Source: an uncultured Bacteroidota bacterium | Lineage (GTDB): Bacteria > Bacteroidota > Bacteroidia > AKYH767-A > OLB10 | Length of the DNA: 36,156 bases | Direction: 5' to 3' | NCBI GenBank assembly: GCA_903881665.1 | Contig: CAIRUC010000024.1 | Span: forward strand, 1-36,156 | Shown here: positions 16,798-24,053 of the stretch, in pieces | How the letters are laid out: each line of letters starts with the position of its first letter | Numbering within the stretch: the stretch's first letter is position 1 | Made by a program: the position numbers and the translations under genes | The notes under the pieces: model-generated | What the model was told of the DNA's origin: nothing | Databases searched by the model: none | The model's input: the letters and a program-made list of their open reading frames with translations, nothing else

Positions 16798-17469
16798 ATG
16801 ATAAATAGGTCATTTAAATTTTCTTTTTTACTTGTAGTTCTGTTTTTAACTGGAGTTTCTGTATTCGCTCAGGTTAATGATGCGCAGTTGTGGGTTTCGA
16901 TTGCTGGCGAAAAACATTTGAATTATGACCTTTTGATTGTAGTTAATCCTGAAATCAGGATGGGTGAAAATATAGGGGATGTTAGTCGATTTAGTATTGA
17001 TGCCGGAATAGAATATCGAATTAATAAGCATTTCAAAGGTGGTATGTATTATAAGTTTTTGACTAACCGACTTCTTGATAATACATATGAGATAAGAAAC
17101 AGATTCTATCTAGATTTGAGTGGTAAGGTAAAGCATGGAAAGTTTGTATTTGGTTTTCGTACACGTTATCAAAACCAATATCAAGATGGTGGGGGTGGAA
17201 TGGAATGGTCGGTTCCTAAAAGTTACCTGCGAAATAAGTTTTCAGTTAAGTATGATTTTCCAAAACGTTGGTCACCTTCCATTAGCTATGAATTATGGAC
17301 TAATTTGTTTGATCAAATAAATGATAATTTTAGATTAGTAGTTTCATTTGATTATGAGTTAAACAAAAAGTCTAGTATAACTGCAGGTTACGGTTTTAGT
17401 CGGGAAATTAACTTGGCTAATCCATTGACTATTTATTTAGGTTTATTAACATTAAATTATAAATTTTAA
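16798..17469 (+). CDS. DUF2490 family outer-membrane beta-barrel protein
   Basis: This 223-residue protein has a signal peptide ending 'VSVFAQ'. The mature part consists of alternating amphipathic strands ending in an aromatic residue ('LLTLNYKF' at the C-terminus), as expected of an outer-membrane barrel. The starting motif 'DAQLWVSIAGEKHLNYDLLIVVNPEIRM' and the later 'YRINKHFKGGMYYKF' fit DUF2490, whose function is unknown. It is the last gene of the operon, six bases after DUF4956. It may be the outer-membrane component of the proposed envelope module. Confidence 0.82.
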   Translation: MINRSFKFSFLLVVLFLTGVSVFAQVNDAQLWVSIAGEKHLNYDLLIVVNPEIRMGENIGDVSRFSIDAGIEYRINKHFKGGMYYKFLTNRLLDNTYEIRNRFYLDLSGKVKHGKFVFGFRTRYQNQYQDGGGGMEWSVPKSYLRNKFSVKYDFPKRWSPSISYELWTNLFDQINDNFRLVVSFDYELNKKSSITAGYGFSREINLANPLTIYLGLLTLNYKF

Positions 17470-17574
17470 TTTTTTATTAGCAATATTTCAAGGGTGAATT
17501 CGATTTGTTGGCATGTGAATGTTGTATTTTTCAAGGCGAATATGCGCCCTGTCATAAATACCTTAGCCTGTTTG

Positions 17575-17605
17575 TTTGATTTGGGGAAAAAGTGAATTAC
17601 TTTTG
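17575..17605 (+). promoter_or_regulatory. Promoter of the polytopic membrane protein gene
   Basis: TTTG (17575-17578) and TACTTTTG (17598-17605) are separated by 19 bases, a full match to the Bacteroidota consensus. Because the -7 box lies inside the longer open frame that begins at a GTG (17592), the real start must be downstream, at the ATG at 17631. Confidence 0.62.
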
Positions 17606-17630
17606 TATTCTAAAAGTTACCGTTAAACTT

Positions 17631-18284
17631 ATGTTACTACTAATAAATGCTGTCATAGAACAGCTTAAAAAGAACCTTATAGGTTTGTTGAAGTTTTTAA
17701 TTATTCCAGCTTCAATAATGTTTATCGCTTTTAAATTAGGCAAGGCCAATAATATTGAAGTAAGTGATTTAACTAGGGATACTGCTGCCGTACTTCATGG
17801 ACAACCTTGGGCTGGCTTAATCTCAATGATGGGTTTGTTTTTATGGTCATCTGCTGCAACGGCATCATTACTATCGGCCGCTATGCTGAAAAGAAATGAA
17901 GTAACAACCACAAACGGAATTAGAAAGGTCTTATTTTTCGGAGGATGCTTGTCGTTGTTTTTAGGGATTGATGATGCTTTTGAGTTGCATGAAGTTGTAT
18001 TTGAAACTCTTTTCCCATTGGCTGAAAAAATGTTTTATTTTGTTTATATAGCCTCGGTTTTATCATACATGATCTTCTTAAGAGATGAATTAATGAAAAC
18101 TGACTTTGTATTTTGGCTAGGAGCAATGGGGATGTTTTTCGCCTCAATGGTTCTCGATAATATCAGTCCATTCATTGCTCACCAGGTTTATTATGAAGAT
18201 TGTTTTAAGTTTTCAGGGATTTTTCTTTGGGCTCTATTCTACATACGTACGGGTTATCAGGCGGTTTCTGCCAGTTTTAAATAA
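17631..18284 (+). CDS. Polytopic membrane protein with DDxFxLHE motif
   Basis: This 217-residue protein of unrecognised family has about six hydrophobic segments. Polar, charged residues stand out in or near the membrane: 'GIDDAFELHE' (Asp114, Asp115, His120, Glu121) and a late 'YYEDCFKFSGIFLW' (Glu189, Asp190, Lys193). Such conserved-looking acidic and His residues at helix ends are seen in membrane-embedded metal hydrolases such as the CREST superfamily, but I cannot show homology. The start at 17631 is set by the promoter at 17575-17605. It is probably monocistronic; no clear terminator is seen in the 178 bases that follow. Confidence 0.65.
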   Translation: MLLLINAVIEQLKKNLIGLLKFLIIPASIMFIAFKLGKANNIEVSDLTRDTAAVLHGQPWAGLISMMGLFLWSSAATASLLSAAMLKRNEVTTTNGIRKVLFFGGCLSLFLGIDDAFELHEVVFETLFPLAEKMFYFVYIASVLSYMIFLRDELMKTDFVFWLGAMGMFFASMVLDNISPFIAHQVYYEDCFKFSGIFLWALFYIRTGYQAVSASFK

Positions 18285-18462
18285 TAACTTTCACGAGTAA
18301 AAATTTGATGATAATATAGGTAATTTCACCTAATTTGACTTGGCTTATAATCAAGGATGGTTGCATGTTTTTAAAATTTCTTCATCTTGATTCATTCTAA
18401 TTTCATTTTTTTATATGAACTTTGGCTCATTGCAAACGTAATAGTCCATAAATCTTTAAACT

Positions 18463-18930
18463 ATGAAAAACCTTTTACTAGCATTATCCTTTGTAATCTG
18501 TGGCACATTACTTGTTAATGCCCAAGACACGAAGCCAAATCCAAATGCACCTGAGATTATCTTCGAGCAAGAAATACACGATTTCGGTACAATAGATTAC
18601 TCTGGTGATGGAACTTATGCCTTTAAATTTACTAATATTGGAAAGGAACCATTAATAATTTCTGATGCAAAAGGTAGTTGCGGATGTACTGTTCCTAAAT
18701 GGCCTAAAGAGCAGGTTCTTAAAGGGCAATCTTCATTCATCAATGTAAGTTATGATACAAAGCGCCAAGGTCCGTTTACAAAAACAGTAACAGTTACATC
18801 AAATGCGGGGAAAGGAACAATTAAAGTACTAACTATTAAGGGTGTTGTGAAATCTCAAGAACAAACTGATGATCAGACTCCAATAATGAAACCTTCCGGA
18901 ATGTCGCCATTAGAAAATCCAGTTAAATAA
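18463..18930 (+). CDS. DUF1573 domain secreted protein, copy 1
   Basis: The 155-residue product has a signal peptide (ending 'LLVNAQ') and one DUF1573 (ASH/MSP-like beta-sandwich) domain at about 33-130. It starts 'FEQEIHDFGTI' and has the family hallmark 'GSCGCTVPKWPKE', then 'ISYDTKRQG'-like and 'TVTSNAG' strands. DUF1573 proteins are periplasmic or surface proteins of unknown function, very common in Bacteroidota. A tail rich in Pro/Gln/Asp follows. A paralogue lies 34 bases downstream and is probably co-transcribed. Confidence 0.85.
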   Translation: MKNLLLALSFVICGTLLVNAQDTKPNPNAPEIIFEQEIHDFGTIDYSGDGTYAFKFTNIGKEPLIISDAKGSCGCTVPKWPKEQVLKGQSSFINVSYDTKRQGPFTKTVTVTSNAGKGTIKVLTIKGVVKSQEQTDDQTPIMKPSGMSPLENPVK

Positions 18931-18964
18931 TAACATAAACAATTAAACTTCAATATTAAAACAA

Positions 18965-19453
18965 ATGAAAAAAAACATCCTTCTGGTAGCTTGCACCTTA
19001 TTTATTTCAGTAGCAGCCAACGCACAATCAACAGATAAGGTTGCAGCACCTGCATTAGCGCCTGCACCTGCAGTTCAACCAGCTGAAAACAGAAATGCAT
19101 CTGAAATGTCTTTCGAAGCATTAGAATTCAACTTTGGTACAATTAAACAAGGTGAGTCAGTAACACGCGAATTTGTATTTACAAATACAGGTAAACAAGA
19201 TTTAATTATTACGAATGCTACAGGATCATGCGGTTGTACTGTTCCTGTATGGCCTAAAGAACCAACTGCAAAAGGTAAAACAGGAGTCATTAAAGTTACT
19301 TTTAACTCAGCAGGTAAAATGGGTATGCAAGACAAAACAGTAACAATTACTTCAAATGCAAAAAATACGCCTGTCGTATTACACTTGAAAGGAACGGTAG
19401 AGGCTCCAGCTCCTGTTGCAAATCCTGCAACAAAGGATACCCCTAAGAACTAA
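18965..19453 (+). CDS. DUF1573 domain secreted protein, copy 2
   Basis: This 162-residue tandem paralogue of the preceding gene has a signal peptide ending 'VAANAQ' and a Pro/Ala-rich linker (about 25-44, 'APALAPAPAVQPAE'). One DUF1573 domain follows at about 48-145 ('FEALEFNFGTIKQGE', 'GSCGCTVPVWPKE', 'TVTITSNAKN'), then a Pro/Ala/Thr-rich tail. The two domains share the same Cys-Gly-Cys loop, so the pair arose by duplication. Codon use is smooth and there is no sign of decay. A hairpin follows at 19477. Confidence 0.85.
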   Translation: MKKNILLVACTLFISVAANAQSTDKVAAPALAPAPAVQPAENRNASEMSFEALEFNFGTIKQGESVTREFVFTNTGKQDLIITNATGSCGCTVPVWPKEPTAKGKTGVIKVTFNSAGKMGMQDKTVTITSNAKNTPVVLHLKGTVEAPAPVANPATKDTPKN

Positions 19454-19468
19454 TTAAAATTATTGCAG

Positions 19469-19476
19469 TAAATTTG
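19469..19476 (+). promoter_or_regulatory. Putative -7 box of the aminotransferase gene
   Basis: TAAATTTG matches TAnnTTTG and lies 39 bases before the ATG at 19516. No TTG occurs at ideal spacing. The box touches the hairpin that ends the previous operon, so termination and initiation signals are packed together. Confidence 0.35.
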
Positions 19477-19501
19477 TAGTCCCGGCAAAAAACCGGGACT
19501 A
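19477..19501 (+). terminator. Hairpin after the DUF1573 pair
   Basis: A 9-bp stem, TAGTCCCGG with CCGGGACTA, has a seven-base loop of mostly A and is followed by an AT-rich tail (CTTATTTTAA). It lies 23 bases after the stop of the second DUF1573 gene and looks like a moderate intrinsic terminator. It would also sit in the leader of the aminotransferase mRNA if the -7 box at 19469 is used. Confidence 0.6.
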
Positions 19502-19515
19502 CTTATTTTAACACC

Positions 19516-20739
19516 ATGCCAAAAATTTCAGAAAAAGGGCTAAATATGCCCCCATCGCCCATCCGCAAGTTGGTTCCTTATGCAGAAGCCGCTAAAAAAA
19601 GAGGAGTACAAATCTATCACCTGAATATTGGTCAGCCTGATATTCATACTCCTGAAGTTATGATGAATGCGGTAAGGAATATCGACTTGAAAGTAGTAGA
19701 GTACAGCCATTCAGCAGGAATCGAATCGTATCGCAAAAAATTGGCAGGGTACTATCAAAAAAATAAAATCAATGTTGATTTTTCTGACATTATCATAACT
19801 ACTGGTGGGTCAGAAGCAATTGAAATAGGGATGATGGCTTGTCTTAATCCTGGTGATGAAATTATTGTCCCAGAGCCATATTACGCTAACTACAACGGTT
19901 TCTCAATTCAGGCGAGTGTGGTGGTAAAGCCAATTCCATCTACAATAGAATCGGGGTTTGCATTGCCTCCAATAGCAGAATTCGAAAAAGCAATTACTCC
20001 TCGTACTAAAGCTGTATTGATTTGCAACCCAAGTAATCCCACTGGCTACCTATATTCAAAAGAAGAGTTGATGGTTTTGAAGGAATTGGTTCTAAAGTAT
20101 GATTTGTTCTTATTTGCGGATGAGGTTTATCGCGAATTTTGCTATGATGGCAAAGAGTATTTTTCAGTTATGCATCTCGAAGGACTTGATCAAAATGTAG
20201 TGCTTATGGACAGCATATCTAAGCGCTACAGCGCATGCGGCGCTCGTATAGGCGCTTTAGTTTCGAAAAATACAGAAGTAATGGCCGCGGCATTAAAGTT
20301 TGCGCAGGCTAGGTTAAGCCCCCCAACTTTCGGGCAAATAGCGGCGGAAGCGGCAATCGACACTCCCGATAGTTATTTTGATGAAGTAATTAAAGAGTAC
20401 GTTGGCCGTCGCGATCTTGTAGTAAGTGCATTAAATAAAATGGATGGTGTATTTTGTCCGAAGCCAAGTGGTGCATTCTATTGTATGGCACAATTACCCG
20501 TTGACGACGCAGATCGTTTTTGTCAATGGTTATTAGAAGAATTTTCTTACGAAGGACAAACAATAATGCTTGCACCAGCAACTGGGTTTTATTCGCAGCC
20601 TGAATTAGGCCGCCATCAAGTTAGAATCGCTTATGTATTGAAGCCTGAGTCACTCACTAATGCTATGAAATGTCTTGAAGAGGCTTTGAAAGTATATCCT
20701 GGACGAACAATTGTAGCTAGAGAAACTGCGAGAGCTTGA
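19516..20739 (+). CDS. PLP-dependent class I/II aminotransferase (aspartate aminotransferase-like)
   Basis: This 407-residue cytoplasmic enzyme transfers amino groups between amino acids and 2-oxo acids. The fold-type I signature is complete: 'TTGGSEAIEIG' (PLP phosphate loop), 'PYYANY' (around 121-126), 'CNPSNPTGY' (Asn174), 'LFADEVYREF' (Asp202, Tyr205), 'DSISKRYSACGARIG' (Schiff-base Lys236, Arg244) and the substrate-carboxylate Arg370 in 'GRHQVRIAYVL'. The N-terminus 'MPPSPIRKLVPYAEAAKKRG' is typical of subgroup I-gamma-like enzymes. The exact amino-acid specificity cannot be read from sequence. It is a single gene followed by a strong terminator. Confidence 0.88.
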   Translation: MPKISEKGLNMPPSPIRKLVPYAEAAKKRGVQIYHLNIGQPDIHTPEVMMNAVRNIDLKVVEYSHSAGIESYRKKLAGYYQKNKINVDFSDIIITTGGSEAIEIGMMACLNPGDEIIVPEPYYANYNGFSIQASVVVKPIPSTIESGFALPPIAEFEKAITPRTKAVLICNPSNPTGYLYSKEELMVLKELVLKYDLFLFADEVYREFCYDGKEYFSVMHLEGLDQNVVLMDSISKRYSACGARIGALVSKNTEVMAAALKFAQARLSPPTFGQIAAEAAIDTPDSYFDEVIKEYVGRRDLVVSALNKMDGVFCPKPSGAFYCMAQLPVDDADRFCQWLLEEFSYEGQTIMLAPATGFYSQPELGRHQVRIAYVLKPESLTNAMKCLEEALKVYPGRTIVARETARA

Positions 20740-20755
20740 TTATTATATGGTTATG

Positions 20756-20792
20756 AAAAACGGTTGCAGCGTAATAGCCGACCGTTTTTTTT
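20756..20792 (+). terminator. Intrinsic terminator of the aminotransferase gene
   Basis: AAAAACGGT (20756-20764) pairs with ACCGTTTTT (20781-20789). Two inner pairs can extend the stem, and the T-run continues to 20792. It lies 17 bases after the stop. Confidence 0.85.
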
Positions 20793-20859
20793 ATGCTTGT
20801 TAAGAACCTATTGTTAATATTTTAATCTGCGGTAGTCCAATGCCCTATATCTATACGGA

Positions 20860-20867
20860 TAGATTTG
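20860..20867 (+). promoter_or_regulatory. Putative -7 box of the glycosyltransferase/sigma factor operon
   Basis: TAGATTTG fits TAnnTTTG and ends 27 bases before the ATG at 20895. No clear TTG is found at standard distance. Confidence 0.4.
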
Positions 20868-20894
20868 TGAATTATAGAACTATTGAGAATAATC

Positions 20895-22025
20895 ATGATT
20901 GTTATTGAGCCAGAAATGATTGGGTGGGGGGTATTAGCGGTATTAGGCCTGGCTTTATTACTACAGCTATATTATATTTTGGTGCAATTTTCCGGCGTCG
21001 GTTTTGGGAAAGAAGAAGAGAGTATTTCTGCTGATAATGAACCTGTATCGGTGATTATCTGCGCACGAAACGAGCTAAAAAATCTGAGGGCTTTTTTACC
21101 TTCCGTATTAGTGCAGGATTATCCCGAATACCAAATAGTAGTTGTTAATGATTGTAGCTGGGATGAGTCGGCAAAGTACCTCGAAGAAATGGAAGATGCC
21201 TACCCATTGTTGAAAGTGATTACATTAAAAGAACAAGAAAAATATCAACATGGTAAAAAATTCGCCTTAACTTTAGGCATTAAAGGAGCCAAGTATGAAA
21301 AGCTGCTCTTTACCGATGCAGATTGTAAGCCGTTGGGTAATCAATGGATCAAAACAATGGTTCAGCAGTTACAAGGTGAAAAAGAACTTGTAGTAGGTTA
21401 TGGTGCTTATTTAAAAGAAAAAGGATTGCTAAACCGCTGGATCAGATTCGATACTGCGCAAAATGCATTGTTGTACCTTACTCGAGCAAAGAGAGGCAAA
21501 GCCTATATGGGAGTAGGGCGCAATCTTGCTTACGTTAAGAGTTTGTTCTTTAAAAATAAAGGTTTTGCGAATCATTATCATTTAATGTCGGGAGATGATG
21601 ATTTATTTGTAAACGAGACAGCAAACAAGAAAAATGTAGCGGTTCAATTATCTTCCGATTCGTTTACCTATTCAAAACCTAAAACATCGTTTTCACACTG
21701 GATTTATCAGAAAAAGCGACATATGAGTACCGGGAAGTATTATAAAGGCCGAGATCGCAGATTAATTGGATGGTACTTTTTTTCCCAAAGTTTATTTTGG
21801 ATTTCAGTAATTGCAGCCCTGATATTGAAACTTAATTGGCAGATTGTCGTAGCAATGGTATCAACCAGGCTAATAGTTCAAATGATTGTTTACTGGAGAG
21901 GATTCAAAAAGCTTGGTGAAACCGACCTGCTAATACTGATACCCGTCTTCGATCTAATAGTAGCATTCATTTATCCTATATTAGCCATATCGAACATCTT
22001 CATAAAGACCAAATCATGGAAGTAA
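20895..22025 (+). CDS. Family 2 glycosyltransferase, membrane-anchored
   Basis: The product is 376 residues with an N-terminal membrane helix (about 7-28, 'WGVLAVLGLALLLQLYYILV') and two to three hydrophobic helices in the last 100 residues. The GT-A domain spans about 45-280: 'PVSVIICARNE' (nucleotide-sugar site), 'VVVNDCSWDES', 'LLFTDADCKP' (the DxD-type metal site), 'MSGDDDLFVN' (catalytic acidic cluster) and 'YQKKRHMSTG' (Q/RxxRW-like). It therefore transfers a sugar from a nucleotide donor, probably to a lipid or envelope glycan; the acceptor is unknown. A TTG at 20883 extends the frame, but the ATG at 20895 is better placed. The stop overlaps the start region of the sigma factor gene. 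Confidence 0.85.
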   Translation: MIVIEPEMIGWGVLAVLGLALLLQLYYILVQFSGVGFGKEEESISADNEPVSVIICARNELKNLRAFLPSVLVQDYPEYQIVVVNDCSWDESAKYLEEMEDAYPLLKVITLKEQEKYQHGKKFALTLGIKGAKYEKLLFTDADCKPLGNQWIKTMVQQLQGEKELVVGYGAYLKEKGLLNRWIRFDTAQNALLYLTRAKRGKAYMGVGRNLAYVKSLFFKNKGFANHYHLMSGDDDLFVNETANKKNVAVQLSSDSFTYSKPKTSFSHWIYQKKRHMSTGKYYKGRDRRLIGWYFFSQSLFWISVIAALILKLNWQIVVAMVSTRLIVQMIVYWRGFKKLGETDLLILIPVFDLIVAFIYPILAISNIFIKTKSWK

Positions 22026-22696
22026 TGGCTGCCACAACTAACACCCTTACTATGGAAAACCCTAAAAGTCAACTTAAGGTAGTAGAAGAAGAGATTCAAC
22101 ATCTCTCCGATAAAGCTGTCAAGGATTATAAGCTTGTACGCCGAGCGGTAGAAGCTGGCGATCAAAAAGCCTATGCTGAGTTGATGTCAAGATATAAAGA
22201 TTCGATCTATTATATGTTGCTAAAGATGGTGAATAATAGAGATGATGCCGAAGATTTGACTATTGAAGCATTCGGAAAAGCATTTAGAAATATTAAGCAA
22301 TATACGCCAGACTATGCATTTAGTACTTGGTTGTTTAAAATCGCAACTAATAATTGTATCGATTTTATTCGTAAAAAACGTAAGATGTTATTAAGCATCG
22401 ATCGTGGTTTTGAGAATGAAGATGGTCAAGATATGACATTAGATGTTCGTTCTGATGGACCAAGTCCTGATGATGTGATGATGAAAAAACAAAAAGTGTT
22501 GATGATGAAAGATGTGGTGGAGAAGTTAAAGCCTCGCTATCGTCGCCTCGTTGAGTTAAGATATTATCAAGAGCTATCTTACGAAGAGATTTCGGAAGAA
22601 TTGAACTTACCCTTAGGTACAGTAAAGGCTCAGCTATTCAGAGCAAGAGAGTTTTTGTATCAGATAATGAAGAATTCAGAGTATACATCACATTAA
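22016..22696 (+). CDS. RNA polymerase sigma-70 family (ECF, RpoE-like) factor
   Basis: This 226-residue sigma factor has region 2 at about 55-125 ('SRYKDSIYYMLLKMVNNRDDAEDLTIEAFGKAF', then 'YAFSTWLFKIATNNCIDFIRKKR') and region 4 at about 160-220 ('KPRYRRLVELRYYQELSYEEISEELNLPLGTVKAQLFRAREFL', a standard helix-turn-helix). There is no region 1 or 3, as in ECF-type factors, and no anti-sigma gene adjacent. It starts within the end of the glycosyltransferase gene. The ATG at 22016 is in the track frame, but the ATG at 22025 forms a TAATG overlap and is equally plausible. Its last codons and stop lie inside a 29-bp perfect inverted repeat. Confidence 0.88.
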   Translation: MEVMAATTNTLTMENPKSQLKVVEEEIQHLSDKAVKDYKLVRRAVEAGDQKAYAELMSRYKDSIYYMLLKMVNNRDDAEDLTIEAFGKAFRNIKQYTPDYAFSTWLFKIATNNCIDFIRKKRKMLLSIDRGFENEDGQDMTLDVRSDGPSPDDVMMKKQKVLMMKDVVEKLKPRYRRLVELRYYQELSYEEISEELNLPLGTVKAQLFRAREFLYQIMKNSEYTSH

Positions 22697-22752
22697 TATA
22701 GAAGCCCCGCAAGATGCGGGGCTTCTATATTAATGTGATGTATAGGTTTTTT
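22682..22752 (+). terminator. Very long perfect hairpin terminator containing the sigma gene stop
   Basis: 22682-22710 and 22716-22744 are exact reverse complements (29 bp) around the five-base loop AAGAT. The GC-rich core is GAAGCCCCGC/GCGGGGCTTC. A T-rich tail (TTTTTTGTTT) follows from 22747. The final codons and TAA (22694-22696) of the sigma factor are in the left arm. It acts at least as an intrinsic terminator; the outer part is longer than termination needs. Confidence 0.85.
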
Positions 22753-22827
22753 GTTTGTGAGATTATAGATTATACATTCAATCTGAAAGAATAATCTATT
22801 ACACCCTGCTAATAGCATCTATTCAAC

Positions 22828-22835
22828 TACTTTTG
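22828..22835 (+). promoter_or_regulatory. Putative -7 box directly before rsmG
   Basis: TACTTTTG fits TAnnTTTG exactly but ends only four bases before the ATG at 22840, so a transcript from it would be leaderless or nearly so. No TTG is seen at the usual spacing. Confidence 0.3.
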
Positions 22836-22839
22836 CGAC

Positions 22840-23490
22840 ATGGATCAACAACCTGAATCTACAGAATTGCTAAAAAAATATTTCCCATCTTTAGAAGATG
22901 ATCAATTAAAGCAATATGATATGTTGGTGGCTTTATTTATTGAATGGAATGAAAAAGTGAATTTGATTTCTAGAAAAGACATCGATCATTTAATTAGTCG
23001 TCATATTTTACATTCGTTAGCGATTGCAAAGGCGATTCGTTTTGATCCCGGTGCACGAATTATGGATATTGGTACTGGGGGAGGTTTCCCGGGTATTCCG
23101 TTAGCGATTTTTTATCCCGAAGTGCAATTTACGTTGGTTGACTCAATTGAGAAGAAAATAAAAGTAGTGAAAGATCTTGTAGATCAACTAGGATTGCTAA
23201 ACGTTACTGTAATTAGAGGAAGAGCCGAAGAGCAGATGATTCAGGTTGATTATGTAATAAGTAGGGCAGTAGCCCCAATGAACTATTTAGTTGCATGGTC
23301 GAAGAAACAATGTATATCCGGCCAAAAAGGAAGTTTGCCAAACGGTTGGGTGGTTTTAAAAGGTGGCGATTTGAAAGAAGAACTGTTCGATTTTAGGAAA
23401 ATTGTAGAATTGAATCCAATACGTGATTATTTCAAAGATGAGTTTTACGACACTAAACAGGTGGTTTATTTGCCACGTCAAGTGTTATAA
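22840..23490 (+). CDS. rsmG: 16S rRNA (guanine527-N7)-methyltransferase RsmG
   Basis: RsmG (GidB) transfers a methyl group from SAM to N7 of G527 in 16S rRNA. The 216-residue length is typical. Visible family features are 'FIEWNEKVNLISRKD' (33-47), 'RHILHSLAIA' (54-63), the SAM-binding 'IMDIGTGGGFPGIPLAI' (74-90), an acidic residue after strand 2 ('LVDSIEKK', Asp101), 'RAEEQ' and 'VISRAVAPM' (around 134-142). The start aligns with the usual RsmG N-terminus. Upstream the sigma factor transcript is terminated, so rsmG is transcribed separately. Confidence 0.93.
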   Translation: MDQQPESTELLKKYFPSLEDDQLKQYDMLVALFIEWNEKVNLISRKDIDHLISRHILHSLAIAKAIRFDPGARIMDIGTGGGFPGIPLAIFYPEVQFTLVDSIEKKIKVVKDLVDQLGLLNVTVIRGRAEEQMIQVDYVISRAVAPMNYLVAWSKKQCISGQKGSLPNGWVVLKGGDLKEELFDFRKIVELNPIRDYFKDEFYDTKQVVYLPRQVL

Positions 23491-23591
23491 ATTGAAAATA
23501 ATTCATAGTTAGTTTAATATTAAGTCGTAAGTGGTTGATAAACAGGATGTATTGTGGTAGTAGAATCTTTTATGAAAAATGTCTCGGTTAT

Positions 23592-23621
23592 TTTGAACCA
23601 AATAGATTTTTATTATCTTTG
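23592..23621 (+). promoter_or_regulatory. Promoter of rpmH
   Basis: TTTG (23592-23595) and TATCTTTG (23614-23621) are 18 bases apart, a full match to the Bacteroidota housekeeping consensus. The ATG follows 33 bases downstream. Confidence 0.68.
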
Positions 23622-23654
23622 CCCTCCCTTATCGAATAATATTAAAAAACAGTC

Positions 23655-23813
23655 ATGAAAAGGACATTTCAACCCTCGTTACGTAAGCGCAGAAATAAAC
23701 ATGGATTTAAGAAGCGTATGAGTTCGGCTAACGGCCGCAGGGTATTAGCTGCACGTCGTAAAAAAGGTCGTAAAAAATTGACAGTATCTGACGAACGTTC
23801 TTGGAGAAAATAA
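23655..23813 (+). CDS. rpmH: 50S ribosomal protein L34
   Basis: The 52-codon gene encodes a highly basic protein beginning [18 protein letters not shown], the L34 signature, with '[22 protein letters not shown]' following, as in all L34 proteins. It is a structural protein of the large ribosomal subunit. The short acidic/aromatic tail 'SDERSWRK' is an addition of the kind seen in Bacteroidota. It has its own consensus promoter and a strong terminator, so it is monocistronic. rnpA, its common partner in other bacteria, is not next to it; carB follows. Confidence 0.96.
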   Translation: MKRTFQPSLRKRRNKHGFKKRMSSANGRRVLAARRKKGRKKLTVSDERSWRK

Positions 23814-23835
23814 CCTCCAGAAATTAACATATACT

Positions 23836-23880
23836 ACTACGGGCATCTTGATTATCGGGATGCCCGTAGTTATTTTATTA
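23836..23880 (+). terminator. Intrinsic terminator of rpmH
   Basis: A 12-bp perfect stem, ACTACGGGCATC (23836-23847) with GATGCCCGTAGT (23859-23870), is followed by TATTTTATT. It lies 22 bases after the stop. Confidence 0.85.
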
Positions 23881-23921
23881 ACAGTTATGTTTTTAATGGT
23901 CTTTTTTTGACCACTTTTTTG

Positions 23922-23929
23922 TAGTTTTG
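23922..23929 (+). promoter_or_regulatory. Putative -7 box for carB
   Basis: TAGTTTTG matches TAnnTTTG. A TTTG at 23906-23909 is only 12 bases upstream, shorter than normal, so only the -7 is well supported. A transcript from here would carry a leader of about 95 bases that includes the short ORF at 23949. Confidence 0.4.
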
Positions 23930-23948
23930 CTAAACTCTAATTTATAGC

Positions 23949-24053
23949 ATGAAGCTACCGGTTATATTCGTTAATTCGTTGAAAACCAGGTGGCTATTTT
24001 TATGCTTGTTCGTATCAAAACTTATTTCTCATGCCACGCGACAATTCGATTAA
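23949..24053 (+). CDS. Possible leader ORF overlapping carB
   Basis: The ATG at 23949 opens 34 codons ([19 protein letters not shown]..., ending 'ATRQFD') and stops at 24051-24053, 23 bases inside carB in another frame. It lies just after the likely carB transcription start. It could be a regulatory leader peptide that couples or limits carB translation, or a chance frame in AT-rich DNA. No homology is recognised. Confidence 0.25.
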   Translation: MKLPVIFVNSLKTRWLFLCLFVSKLISHATRQFD

